DNA of 64,000 bases from contig NZ_LVHI01000038.1 of the NCBI RefSeq assembly GCF_001645385.1, positions 1-64,000 of the forward strand, in the 5' to 3' direction. The translations under genes were made by a program, and so were the position numbers. The stretch's first letter is position 1, and each line of letters opens with the position of its first letter. The notes below the pieces were generated by a model. That model was given only the letters and a program-made list of their open reading frames with translations. It ran no database searches and was not told the origin of the DNA. Source of the stretch: Rhodococcoides kyotonense. GTDB taxonomy: Bacteria > Actinomycetota > Actinomycetes > Mycobacteriales > Mycobacteriaceae. Shown one piece after another: positions 54,856 to 63,676 of this stretch.

Positions 54856-54873
54856 CTACGGTGAATGCCGTAG
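54856..54873. promoter_or_regulatory. Inverted repeat in the terD divergent promoter region
   Basis: CTACGG-TGAATG-CCGTAG, 28 bases before the terD ATG. It could bind a regulator of terD or of both divergent transcripts. Only six pairs per arm, so this is tentative. Confidence 0.35.
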
Positions 54874-54900
54874 CGGAATCCACATCGAAAGGACTTCTCC

Positions 54901-55476
54901 ATGGGCGTCAGCCTCAGCAAGGGCGGCAATGTCTCACTCACCAAGGCAGCTCCCAACCTGACCGCGGTCACGGTCGGTCTCGGCTGGGACATTCGTACGA
55001 CGACCGGAACGGACTTCGACCTGGACGCCAGCGCCATCGCGCTGAGCACCGAGAAGAAGGCGTTGAGCGACCAGCACTTCGTGTTCTTCAACAACCTCAA
55101 GTCTCCCGACGGGTCCATCGAGCACACCGGTGACAACACCACCGGCGAGGGCGAGGGCGACGACGAGCAGATCAAGGTCGATCTGGCTGCTGTTCCGCCG
55201 AACGTCGATTCCATCACGTTCCCCGTCTCCATCTACGACGCCGATGCCCGCTCGCAGTCGTTCGGTCAGGTGCGCAACGCGTTCATCCGCGTCATCAACC
55301 AGGCCGACAACTCGGAGCTCGCTCGCTACGACCTCAGCGAGGACGCCTCGACCGAGACGGCCATGGTCTTCGGCGAGCTGTACCGCAACGGTGCCGAATG
55401 GAAGTTCCGCGCGGTCGGTCAGGGCTACGCCTCCGGACTCGCCGGAATCGCCCGCGACTTCGGAGTAAACGTCTAG
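54901..55476 (+). CDS. terD: TerD-family Ca2+-binding stress protein
   Basis: Encodes 191 residues, the standard length. [15 protein letters not shown] opens the family; the Ca2+ sites are [10 protein letters not shown] and [39 protein letters not shown] and [15 protein letters not shown] complete it. TerD proteins bind Ca2+ and associate with membrane-linked TerC proteins in stress and tellurite tolerance. ATG 54901 follows AAAGGA. The gene is followed by a clear intrinsic terminator and then the DUF475/TerC-like gene. Confidence 0.95.
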   Translation: MGVSLSKGGNVSLTKAAPNLTAVTVGLGWDIRTTTGTDFDLDASAIALSTEKKALSDQHFVFFNNLKSPDGSIEHTGDNTTGEGEGDDEQIKVDLAAVPPNVDSITFPVSIYDADARSQSFGQVRNAFIRVINQADNSELARYDLSEDASTETAMVFGELYRNGAEWKFRAVGQGYASGLAGIARDFGVNV

Positions 55477-55502
55477 TAAAGGCGTTCTCAAGATTGGGGA
55501 TA

Positions 55503-55537
55503 CCCCCGTTCCATCCTCCATGATGGGCGGGGGTTTT
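55503..55537 (+). terminator. Intrinsic terminator after terD
   Basis: CCCCCG and CCATC pair with GATGG and CGGGGG around a short loop, followed at once by TTTT. This is the classic factor-independent type and lies 27 bases after the terD stop. Confidence 0.8.
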
Positions 55538-55584
55538 CCCGTTTCCTGACGTTCTTCACGATGGCAAGAGAAAGGCCACCGACA

Positions 55585-56682
55585 GTGGTTCTGCGAATAT
55601 TCGGTTGGTCCATCGGAGTCACCCTCGTCTCGATGGTCGTGGCCTTCCTCTACGGTGGCTGGCAGGCGCTCTTCCTCGTCGCGATTCTGGGCGTCCTCGA
55701 AGTGTCTCTGTCGTTCGACAACGCCGTCATCAACGCGACCGTGCTGCGACGCATGAGCGAGTTCTGGCAGAAGATCTTCCTGACCATCGGCATCGTGATC
55801 GCCGTGTTCGGCATGCGCCTGTTGTTCCCGCTCGTCATCGTCTGGGCGGCGTCGGGCAAAGGGCCGGTCGAGGCTCTCGACCTGGCGCTCAACCCGCCGG
55901 CCGACGACGCCGCGTACTTCCCGGACGGCTCACCGAGTTACGAGACGCTGCTGACCGACGCGCACCCGCAGATCGCGGCGTTCGGCGGCATGTTCCTGCT
56001 GATGCTGTTCCTGAACTTCATCTTCGAGGACCGCGACATCACGTGGCTGAGCTGGCTCGAGAAGCCGCTCGCGCGCATCGGCCGTCTGGACCAGCTGTCC
56101 GTCGTCGTCGCAGGTCTGTTGCTGGTGCTCAGCGCCGAGTTCCTCGCCGAGGACGACAAGATCTCCACCGTCATGGTGTCGGGTGTGCTCGGCATGATCA
56201 CCTACATCGCCGTCAACGGTCTCGGTGAACTGTTCCACGTGGACGAAGAGGGCGAAGAGTCCTCGGGCGGGCCGTCGAACCTCGCCAAGGCCACCGGCAA
56301 GGCGGGCTTCTTCCTGTTCCTCTACCTCGAGGTGCTGGACGCGTCGTTCTCGTTCGACGGCGTCATCGGCGCGTTCGCCATCACCGCGGACCCGATCATC
56401 ATCGCGCTCGGCCTCGGCTTCATCGGTGCGATGTTCGTCCGTTCCATCACGGTCTACCTCGTCCGCAAGGGCACGTTGTCCGACTACGTCTACCTCGAGC
56501 ACGGCGCACACTGGGCCATCGGTGCGCTGGCCGTCATCTTGCTGGTCTCGATCGGCGTGCACATCAACGAGATCATCACCGGTCTCGTCGGCGTCTTCTT
56601 CATCGGTGCGGCCTTCGTCAGCAGCATCATGCGCAACCGCAAGCTGGAATCGGAGGGCGTGGACACGCACACGCACGTCTAG
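55585..56682 (+). CDS. DUF475 / TerC-like integral membrane protein
   Basis: Encodes 365 residues from GTG 55585 with about nine membrane helices. The acid residues typical of TerC-like proteins lie inside helices: GVLEVSLSFDNAVINATVL and LEVLDASFSFDGVIGAFAIT, two internally similar halves each with S-F-D-N/G. Also visible are FIFEDRDITWLSWLE and LGELFHVDEEGEES. TerC-like proteins are thought to form the membrane centre of the Ter complex or to export metal ions such as Mn2+. GTG 55585 was chosen because GAAAGG lies 10 bases upstream; ATG 55561 has no ribosome site. It follows terD. Confidence 0.87.
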   Translation: MVLRIFGWSIGVTLVSMVVAFLYGGWQALFLVAILGVLEVSLSFDNAVINATVLRRMSEFWQKIFLTIGIVIAVFGMRLLFPLVIVWAASGKGPVEALDLALNPPADDAAYFPDGSPSYETLLTDAHPQIAAFGGMFLLMLFLNFIFEDRDITWLSWLEKPLARIGRLDQLSVVVAGLLLVLSAEFLAEDDKISTVMVSGVLGMITYIAVNGLGELFHVDEEGEESSGGPSNLAKATGKAGFFLFLYLEVLDASFSFDGVIGAFAITADPIIIALGLGFIGAMFVRSITVYLVRKGTLSDYVYLEHGAHWAIGALAVILLVSIGVHINEIITGLVGVFFIGAAFVSSIMRNRKLESEGVDTHTHV

Positions 56683-56685
56683 ACG

Positions 56686-56985
56686 TCACCAATCGTCGAG
56701 CTTGGTCAGGCCGTCCTGTAGCGCACGCGCGAACAGGGCGGCCTTCGTCGGTGCGGGACGCCCGACCGACAGATACTTCTGGCGAATGCGCGTCAGGTGC
56801 GTGTTGATGGTGCCTACGGAGATGTGCACCGATTTGGCCGCTTCGGGCTTCGAGTCCGACGCGAACCACGCGATCATGACTTCGACCTCGCGTGCGCTCA
56901 GCGGGGGCTTGCGATACAGGTGACCGTCCCGGTCCAGGGGCGAATCGTCATCGGAGGGTGGGTTCGGCGGACGTGGTGGGGTCAT
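56686..56985 (-). CDS. Small LuxR-type HTH protein, copy 1
   Basis: Encodes 99 residues: a Pro-rich leader and one LuxR/GerE helix-turn-helix (LSAREVEVMIAWFASDSKPEAAKSVHISVGTINTHLTRIRQKY) with a conserved extension SVGRPAPTKAALFARALQDGL. It has no receiver or sensor domain. It is a paralogue of the protein at 60845-61216; the last 50 residues of the two are nearly identical. ATG 56985 has GGAGG upstream. Divergent from the STAND gene with a 188-base gap, so it may regulate it. It ends 3 bases after the convergent DUF475 stop. Confidence 0.8.
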   Translation of the reverse strand: MTPPRPPNPPSDDDSPLDRDGHLYRKPPLSAREVEVMIAWFASDSKPEAAKSVHISVGTINTHLTRIRQKYLSVGRPAPTKAALFARALQDGLTKLDDW

Positions 56986-57120
56986 TACGTGTTCGACCTC
57001 CTTCGAGTGGGTTCGACGCCGGGTGTTCCCGGGCGCCGGCGTCCGACCGCCTGGTCTGATTTTGCACGGACAGCCGCTCGGTGTGCCACTTCGTCGCTCG
57101 AGTCCGTACAGGGTCAATAC

Positions 57121-57173
57121 ATCCGGTTGGGCGTTGACCTGGCGAAGAGCCGGTATTGCCCTATAGTTCGCGC
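57121..57173 (+). promoter_or_regulatory. Promoter of the STAND gene, probably leaderless mRNA
   Basis: TATAGT (57162-57167) lies 6 bases before the ATG at 57174, so transcription would start at or next to the start codon. No ribosome-binding site precedes the ATG. TTGACC (57134-57139) is too far for a normal -35 spacer. Leaderless transcripts are common in mycobacteria and relatives. Confidence 0.5.
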
Positions 57174-60100
57174 ATGAATACCGACCGCCCCGATCCCTCG
57201 GCGATAGTCACCAGGGCCGAGCTGGCAGCCGGACTTCGCGCTCTGCGCGAGCAGTCCGGTGTCACGTATCGCGAACTGGTCGAGCGCTCGGGCGGCCTGC
57301 ACGGCACCGTCAGCGGATGGTTCTCCGGGCATCATGTGCCGGTGAAGGCCAGCTCGGAGATGTTCGACCGGGTACTTGCCGCATGCGGAGTGGACAGCAG
57401 AGCCGAGCGACAACGGTGGTGGGATGCCGTCGGGCGGGTCCGCTCGTCCCCGGGGCGGAAGCACTCGCGCAAGGGGCAGGCGCCGTACAAGGGTCTCGAA
57501 GCGTTCGGCGAGCAGGATCGTGAATGGTTCTTCGTCGTGCTGGGGGCGTCGGGCTCCGGCAAATCCTCGTTGCTGCGTGCGGGCCTGGCGGGCGCCCGAG
57601 AAGGTGTCACGGTTCGTTCCGGTTTCGCAGGAGCGCGGGACTTCGTCGACACCGAGACGCACACTGCAGTCCTGGTGTTCGATCAGATCGAGGAGCTGTG
57701 GACGCTGGCGACGGACGACGAGCGAGCCGCGTTCCGTGACGCTGTCCGACGGGTGCTCGACGGCTCGAGCGTCGTGGTCGTCTTCGGTCTGCGTGCGGAC
57801 TTCTATCAGAACGCCATCGGGGAAGACGTCTTCGTCCGAGGACTCGGTGACAGTCCCGTCGTCGTCGGGCGACTGGGTCCGAAAGAGGTGGCCGACGTCA
57901 TCGTCGAGCCCGCGCGCAAGGCAGGCATGACCGTCGACGACGCCCTGCTGCGTGCGCTGACCAAGGAGTTCGAGCCTCGTGGCTCGACGTTCGCACACGA
58001 CCAGGGCGCGCTGCCGATGCTGTCGCACGCCCTTCTCTCGACGTGGCAGTTGGCCAAGGGGAACAGGCTGACGGTCGACGACTATCACGCCACCGGAGGA
58101 CTCGCCGGTGCCGTGCAGCAGAGCGCCGAGACGGTCTTCGCGTCGTTGACACCCGCCCAGCAAGCACAGGCACGACGCATCTTCGTGCGGTTGGTCGACA
58201 TCGACGGCGAGGTACTGACGCGTCGACGCGTGGCTCGTGCCGAGCTGTTCCACGGCGACGGAGTCGACGCCGATGTCGAGACGGTGTTGGAGGCGTTCAC
58301 TGCGAGTCGTCTGCTGACGGTCGAGGAAGAAGCCGTGTCGGTCACCCACGAAGTGCTGCTGACGGCCTGGGACCGGATGCGGCTGTGGATCGCGGACGAT
58401 CGGCAATGGTTGCTGACGCACAGGAGGCTCACCGACGCCGCGGTGTTGTGGGACGAGGCCGGACGCGACACCGGGTCGGTTCTGTCCCGCAGTCGACTCG
58501 ACGCCGTCGAGGACTCGCTGGCAGACGGTGACAACCGCGACGACCTGAATGCCGTCGAACGTGACTTCCTCGCCGCGAGCCGCGACCGGGTCGATCATTT
58601 CCGGTCGCAGCGTCGTCGTCGGCGGCGGGTGTTGGAGGGACTGGCTGCTGCCCTCGCCGTCGTCACGGTCCTGGCAGTCGGTTCCGCCGGCGTCGCCTTC
58701 TCCGCACGAGCAGACGCGGACCAACGCCGTGCCGACGCGGAGTCTGCGCTGGCGGGACAGGTCGCCGGGACCGCAGAGCGACTCCGCGAGCTCGATCCGG
58801 GCCTGTCGGTACACCTTGCGCTCGCGGCGTACGAGACGAACCCGACCCAGGCTGCGCGCTCGGCGCTGCTCGACGCGTCGGCAATCCACGCGCCGGTGCG
58901 GCTCCCCGGCGTTCCCGGGCAATCGCGGGCGCGGATCGATTCGACCGGAACCGTGCTGGCAACGGCGGGCGCGGACGGCGTCGTGCGTCTGTGGTCGGTC
59001 GACGGGTCGGCCGCGCAACCCCGCGGGACCATCACGCTGTCAGGACCGGGGTCGGCGACGGCACTTGCCTTCGCGCCCTCGGAGCCGATCGTGGCCGTCG
59101 GAGGCGCGTCGGGCACGAGTCTGTGGGACGTCTCGGATCCGGATACGCCCGTCGAGCTGGCTGCCGTGGACGATGCCCGGTCGAAGGTGCTGGCGTTCGA
59201 CGCGGACGGTCGTGCGCTGGTCATGGTGTCCGCGCAGGGCGACGTGTCGTTGTGGGATGTGTCGGACCGTCGCGCACCTGCTCTCGTCGCGAATCCCGGG
59301 ACGTCGGGCGCCGTCAACGCCGCCGCGTTCGCCCCCAGCGGTGCGCTGCTCGTGATCGCGGGCGTCGGGCGGTCGTTGCGGGTCTGGAACACAGCGGACT
59401 TGCGAGCGCCCGTCGTCGATGTGCCCGCCGACGGTTCGACGAACGACTATCTGTCGCTCGCGTTCGCGCCGGACGGCCGCACACTCGCCGCCGGGACGAC
59501 CGGACGGGAGGTGGCGCGATGGGCCGTCGACGAGCGTGGTGGCCTCACGAGCAGGCCCGCGCTGACCGGGTTCACCAGCTACGTCAACGACGTCGCATTC
59601 AGCCCTGACGGTTCGGAGCTCGCGGCGGTCAGCTCGGACAGTTCTATGCGGACCTGGGATGCCGCCACCGACGATCCGCGTGAGGTCCTGCCTGGTTCGA
59701 GTGTGATTCTGTCGGTCGCGTACAGCCCGGACGACAGGTCGCTGATCGCCGCAGGCCAGGACGGGATCACGCGCCTGTGGCCGGTGCCGGGTCCGGTGAT
59801 GAGCGGCCAGACCGACACCGTGTTCGTCAATCCGATCGACGGCAGCGGCACCCGCATCGTCGCGGGTGTCGGCTCACGGGGAGACGGGCTGCGATTGTGG
59901 GACGTCACAGATCCTGACCGACCGGTCTCTGCGGGACAGAATCTGACGTCGACCGTGCCCTCCGACCCGCTGACGGGTGCCGCGGCCATCTCGTGGGACG
60001 GAACGGTGGTCGCGGGTGGCACCGCGTCGGGAGCCTTTCAGCTGTGGAACATCGAGAACCCGCGTAACCCGATCCCGCTGGGCGGGCCGCACCCCGCAGT

Positions 60101-60839
60101 CGCGACGCTCGTCGGAGCCCTTGCATTCTCGAGAAACGGTGACCTGCTGGCCGTGTCACCGCAGAACTCGTCGGACATCTCGCTGTGGGACGTGAGCACA
60201 CCGGACCGCCCGGTACAGCTGGCCACGTTCGACGCAGGCAATAACCCGCAGGTCATGGCCTTCAGTCCCGACGGCCGCGTGCTCGCCGTCCCTACTCTGG
60301 CCGACGTCGTCGAACTGTGGGATGTCACGGTGCCCGACACACCGAGGCTTACGTCGACCCTGGACGGATTCGACGACGATGCGACGACGGTCGCCTTCGA
60401 CCCCGACGGGCGAATTCTGGCTGCGGGCAGCGCTGATCGGACGGTCCGGTTGTGGAACGTCGAGGATTCGACGGCTCCCCGACACGTCGCGCGGATCCAC
60501 GGTCCGCGCGACGCCGTCTACTCCCTCTCCTTCGACCCGAGCGGTACGCGCCTCGCTGCCGGCGTGGGCGGTCGGTCGATGTGGATCTGGGACGTGAAGG
60601 ATCCGTGGAATCCGGAGAGCTACGCGACGCTGACCGCCTACGGGGACCGAGTGAACGACGCCGTCTTCACGGCCGACGGCAACGCTGTCGTCGCCGGCGG
60701 ACCGAAGCAGGATCTACGTGTGTGGAGAACCGATCCCGACGAGGTCGCCTCCCGCATGTGCGATGGCGGCGGCTTGTCGGTGACGCCCGACGAGTGGGAG
60801 CAGTACCTGCCCGGCTCGCCGTACCGCGAATTGTGTTGA
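57174..60839 (+). CDS. HTH - compact STAND NTPase - TM - 14x WD40 protein
   Basis: Encodes 1221 residues. Residues 10-85 are an Xre-like HTH region (GLRALREQSGVTYRELVERSGGLHGTVSGW). The nSTAND1 NTPase follows: PYKGLEAFGEQDREWFF, Walker A GASGSGKSS near 124, Walker B AVLVFDQIEELW near 167, then a winged-helix part with HEVLLTAWDR. A membrane helix lies near 490-512 after RRRRRR. I count 14 WD repeats (blocks ending LWDVSD, LWNIEN, IWDVKD and similar), enough for two seven-bladed propellers. Such proteins sense a signal with the WD40 part and oligomerise by ATP binding. Compared with usual nSTAND1 proteins (from memory), the segments before and after Walker A are much shorter. Start ATG 57174. 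Confidence 0.88.
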   Translation: MNTDRPDPSAIVTRAELAAGLRALREQSGVTYRELVERSGGLHGTVSGWFSGHHVPVKASSEMFDRVLAACGVDSRAERQRWWDAVGRVRSSPGRKHSRKGQAPYKGLEAFGEQDREWFFVVLGASGSGKSSLLRAGLAGAREGVTVRSGFAGARDFVDTETHTAVLVFDQIEELWTLATDDERAAFRDAVRRVLDGSSVVVVFGLRADFYQNAIGEDVFVRGLGDSPVVVGRLGPKEVADVIVEPARKAGMTVDDALLRALTKEFEPRGSTFAHDQGALPMLSHALLSTWQLAKGNRLTVDDYHATGGLAGAVQQSAETVFASLTPAQQAQARRIFVRLVDIDGEVLTRRRVARAELFHGDGVDADVETVLEAFTASRLLTVEEEAVSVTHEVLLTAWDRMRLWIADDRQWLLTHRRLTDAAVLWDEAGRDTGSVLSRSRLDAVEDSLADGDNRDDLNAVERDFLAASRDRVDHFRSQRRRRRRVLEGLAAALAVVTVLAVGSAGVAFSARADADQRRADAESALAGQVAGTAERLRELDPGLSVHLALAAYETNPTQAARSALLDASAIHAPVRLPGVPGQSRARIDSTGTVLATAGADGVVRLWSVDGSAAQPRGTITLSGPGSATALAFAPSEPIVAVGGASGTSLWDVSDPDTPVELAAVDDARSKVLAFDADGRALVMVSAQGDVSLWDVSDRRAPALVANPGTSGAVNAAAFAPSGALLVIAGVGRSLRVWNTADLRAPVVDVPADGSTNDYLSLAFAPDGRTLAAGTTGREVARWAVDERGGLTSRPALTGFTSYVNDVAFSPDGSELAAVSSDSSMRTWDAATDDPREVLPGSSVILSVAYSPDDRSLIAAGQDGITRLWPVPGPVMSGQTDTVFVNPIDGSGTRIVAGVGSRGDGLRLWDVTDPDRPVSAGQNLTSTVPSDPLTGAAAISWDGTVVAGGTASGAFQLWNIENPRNPIPLGGPHPAVATLVGALAFSRNGDLLAVSPQNSSDISLWDVSTPDRPVQLATFDAGNNPQVMAFSPDGRVLAVPTLADVVELWDVTVPDTPRLTSTLDGFDDDATTVAFDPDGRILAAGSADRTVRLWNVEDSTAPRHVARIHGPRDAVYSLSFDPSGTRLAAGVGGRSMWIWDVKDPWNPESYATLTAYGDRVNDAVFTADGNAVVAGGPKQDLRVWRTDPDEVASRMCDGGGLSVTPDEWEQYLPGSPYRELC

Positions 60840-60844
60840 GAGCC

Positions 60845-61216
60845 TTACAGATCCGCGATGTCTATGAGGCCGTCCTGCAGTGCGCGGGCGACGAGGGCGG
60901 CCTTCGTCGACGCGGGACGGCCGACGGCTGCGTACTTGGCGCGGATACGCGTCAGGTGCGTGTTGATGGTTCCGAGGGACAGGAACAACGACTTCGCCAC
61001 CGCGGTCTTCGAGTCGCAGCGGATCCAGCCCGTCAGAACCTGAACTTCGCGGTCCGTCAGGATCGGCCTGGGCAAAAAGGGTCCGGTCGCGGGTGTGGAC
61101 GGGGGTAGCTGAACGGGCGGCGGGACGAGGCTCATGGTGCGCCGCGTCGACAGTTCGACGACGGGTCCGACCGCGCTCGACGGACGTACCACTGCGGCTT
61201 CGAAGCTAGCTGACAT
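60845..61216 (-). CDS. Small LuxR-type HTH protein, copy 2
   Basis: Encodes 123 residues. An N-terminal unstructured region rich in Pro, Val and Ser precedes a LuxR-type HTH (LTDREVQVLTGWIRCDSKTAVAKSLFLSLGTINTHLTRIRAKY) with the extension AVGRPASTKAALVARALQDGL. It is a paralogue of 56686-56985; the two flank the STAND gene. ATG 61216 has GGGGAGAA 6 bases upstream. Its stop is 5 bases from the STAND stop (convergent). No receiver domain. Confidence 0.8.
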   Translation of the reverse strand: MSASFEAAVVRPSSAVGPVVELSTRRTMSLVPPPVQLPPSTPATGPFLPRPILTDREVQVLTGWIRCDSKTAVAKSLFLSLGTINTHLTRIRAKYAAVGRPASTKAALVARALQDGLIDIADL

Positions 61217-61357
61217 GAGATTCTCCCCGGGTTCCAAATGTTGTGGCAATGCACAACCAAAGCTGAAACTAAATCTTCACAGCTGGCGACCGGACTGTCC
61301 TGCCCTGAAAACTAGGGGCATTGAACCGACAACCTTTTCGCCCGCCCGCGCAGGCCG

Positions 61358-62053
61358 TCAGCTGTGTGGATGCACTTCCGGCATCGGCAGCCAGCCGTCC
61401 TCGACGGCGCGCTTGTACAGATCGGTCTTGGTCGGAGCCGGTCGGCCTGCCTCGGCGTACTTGTTGCGGATTCGAACGAGGTAGTCGTTGACGGTCTGTT
61501 CCGACAGCCCCGCCAGCCGTGCGACGCGGCCCGCCTTCTCGCCCGACGCGTACAGGGCCAGGACTTCGCGCTGACGAGGACTGAGGCCGACGTCGGGAAG
61601 CTGCGGATCACCGTCGATGGCCGCGGCCCAGTCGGTGGTGACGACCTGACCGCCATCGGCTGCGCGTCGAATCGCGGAGACGATCGCCGCGGCCGGTTCG
61701 GACTTGCGGACGACCCCGAGCACACCCGCGCGTGCGGCGGAACGGACGAGGAACGGGTTCTCGGCGCTGGTGTAGACGAGTACCTGCATCCCGCAGGAGT
61801 GCAGCTTCTCGACGTTCGCGCGGGGCGACGACCCGTCGCCGAGACGAAGATCGAGAACGACCAGATCGAGAACCCGAGTCTGGACGAGGAGTTCGTCGAC
61901 GGTGGGGGCGACGGCCACCAGGTCGAGATCGGACTCGTCGGCAAGGATCGCTCGCAGTCCCATCGCAACGGATTCGTGGTCTTCGACGAGACCGATCCTG
62001 CGTGACGCGACGCCGTCCGCCGACGTCGTCGATTCCCCCGTGCCGAAAGTCAT
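61358..62053 (-). CDS. NarL-family response regulator without adjacent kinase
   Basis: Encodes 231 residues. The receiver has the acidic pair LVEDH, phosphorylation Asp in VVLDLRLGDG, and Lys in GVVRKSEP; the output is a LuxR-type HTH (LSPRQREVLALYASGEKAGRVARLAGLSEQTVNDYLVRIRNKY) with the extension AEAGRPAPTKTDLYKRAVEDG, the same tail type as the two small LuxR-type proteins nearby. No histidine kinase gene is in the window. ATG 62053 has GGGGCAGGA upstream. It probably co-evolved with the small HTH proteins. Confidence 0.87.
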   Translation of the reverse strand: MTFGTGESTTSADGVASRRIGLVEDHESVAMGLRAILADESDLDLVAVAPTVDELLVQTRVLDLVVLDLRLGDGSSPRANVEKLHSCGMQVLVYTSAENPFLVRSAARAGVLGVVRKSEPAAAIVSAIRRAADGGQVVTTDWAAAIDGDPQLPDVGLSPRQREVLALYASGEKAGRVARLAGLSEQTVNDYLVRIRNKYAEAGRPAPTKTDLYKRAVEDGWLPMPEVHPHS

Positions 62054-62149
62054 GTCCTGCCCCTGTTTCACCCGATGGGCAGTAATCGATCCGCCCGCCC
62101 GACTAGTCGACGGAACGCAGTAGTTCGTTACGGATCGAAAGTGAGGTCT

Positions 62150-63514
62150 TCAGGAGGTGGCAGACGCCGGGGTCGACTCGATCTCCGGAGCGGGCGGCGG
62201 TGACGTGGTCGGGGCGCCGTCGAATCTGAGCCGGGCACGAGCGAAGAGGAAGAAGAGGACGACGAGCAGACCGGCCCGTCCCCAGACGCCGACCTCGACG
62301 AAGAACTGTTCGGTCGTGGCATCGGAGCCTGCTGCCAGGGCCGCGAAGTACTTGAAGACGCCGATTCCCATCGACAGGTCCGCGACGAGATAGGCGACGA
62401 CGACGCCCCACGGAACCCGCAGCAGGACGAAGAACGGCACGAGCCACAGCGTGTACTGCGGTGAGTGCACCTTGTGGAACAGCAGGAAGCCGCACAGCAT
62501 GGATCCGCTCACCGCGATCCAGGGGTACATGCCGTCGAGCCGAGCTCGGCGCAGCCCGAGTATCAGCGCGAGTCCGAATGCCGCGAACACCAGCAGCGGC
62601 GACAGGATGTCGACGGTGTTCTGAAAGCTCGCTTCCGCGTGTTCGTAGTCGTCCGCGGTCATCGAATCGGTGATGTAGAAGTGCCGCACACCCCAATACC
62701 AGATCGAGTTCGTCGTGATGTCGGCCTGCCTGAGGGACTGAAAGACGAACGACGCACGCCACCCTTCGTAACCGCCGAGAGCAAAGGGCAGATTGATCGC
62801 GACGACCGTCGCTGCTGCTGCGCCGAGCACGGCGAGCCCGCCCCGGAAATCCCATCGCCCGCGGCCACCCTCGTAGACGACGTACGCGGCGAGCGGCAGT
62901 ACGAACGCGCCTGGATAGAGCTTGAGACAGAAACCGATCGCGAGCAGCACCGACGCGAGCACCGCACGGGTTCGCAGCGGCAGCCGCGACGCCATCACGA
63001 AGACCGCTCCGACGGCCGCGGCGACGACCGGGAGCTCCCAGTTGTGGAAGGCGTACATGACGAGCGGTGGACCCGCCGACCACAGGAACGCGGCCCGGCC
63101 GGCGAGGCGTCCGAGCATCCACGCCGTGAGAAGACCGAACGGCGCGAGCAGCAGCGCGGACCACAGCAGGAACTCGGCGTCTGTGTGCGACGGGATCGCA
63201 CCGAGCCACATCAGGACGCCACTGAGTACCGGGTATTCGACGGTCCCTCCCGTCAGCACACCGTTCGACGTGATCGCGCCGTCGAGGTAGGGAAAGATGT
63301 GGTTGTTTATGTCCCGGCCCAGCCACAGGAACTGGATGTCCGAGTAGCAGACCGAACTGTCCTTGATCGCATCGAACGCGGTACTGCGGCCGTCGTCGTC
63401 GAACGGTGCCAACGCACAGCGGGCCTTGTTCAGATAGCCGAGGATCAACGTGAACGCACACAGCGTCACCACGGCGATCATCGTCGCCGGTGAGGTGCGC
63501 ACCCCTGATCGCAT
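62150..63514 (-). CDS. GT87-family membrane glycosyltransferase, second paralogue
   Basis: Encodes 454 residues with about ten membrane helices. VEYPVLSGVLMWLGA, LKLYPGAFVLPL and FHKVHSPQYTLWLVPFF match the GT87 protein at 43019-44629. It lacks that protein's long soluble N-terminus. The first extracytosolic loop (CALAPFDDDGRS, SSVCYSDIQFLWLGRDINNHIFPYLDG) carries the expected acidic residues. Together the two genes frame the Ter/ESX/STAND region in opposite orientations. ATG 63514 is divergent from rpsF. Confidence 0.85.
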   Translation of the reverse strand: MRSGVRTSPATMIAVVTLCAFTLILGYLNKARCALAPFDDDGRSTAFDAIKDSSVCYSDIQFLWLGRDINNHIFPYLDGAITSNGVLTGGTVEYPVLSGVLMWLGAIPSHTDAEFLLWSALLLAPFGLLTAWMLGRLAGRAAFLWSAGPPLVMYAFHNWELPVVAAAVGAVFVMASRLPLRTRAVLASVLLAIGFCLKLYPGAFVLPLAAYVVYEGGRGRWDFRGGLAVLGAAAATVVAINLPFALGGYEGWRASFVFQSLRQADITTNSIWYWGVRHFYITDSMTADDYEHAEASFQNTVDILSPLLVFAAFGLALILGLRRARLDGMYPWIAVSGSMLCGFLLFHKVHSPQYTLWLVPFFVLLRVPWGVVVAYLVADLSMGIGVFKYFAALAAGSDATTEQFFVEVGVWGRAGLLVVLFFLFARARLRFDGAPTTSPPPAPEIESTPASATS

Positions 63515-63589
63515 GAAGCAAGACTATGTCGCCGACGGCCCGGCATCGGTACCGTCATCTGATTTCGCAGGTCAGGAGCCGCTCGTGTA

Positions 63590-63660
63590 CCCTCCAAGGG
63601 TTGCTGACGCAACGACCCTCCTGCCACGGATAGTCCGTGGCCGTTTTCACTAGTCCACAG
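63590..63660 (+). promoter_or_regulatory. Structured 5' leader of rpsF
   Basis: Two hairpins precede rpsF: GTTGC-TGAC-GCAAC (63600-63613) and CCACGGA-TAG-TCCGTGG (63624-63640), the second followed by CCGTTTTC. In many bacteria the S6:S18 complex binds an rpsF leader to control its own operon, so this is a candidate leader; a terminator is the alternative. Confidence 0.5.
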
Positions 63661-63676
63661 GAGGTGATGAGGTCTT

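Noticed and set aside
57114-59018. 634-codon minus-strand frame opposite the STAND gene
   Set aside because: No motifs; the plus-strand frame has Walker motifs and WD repeats.
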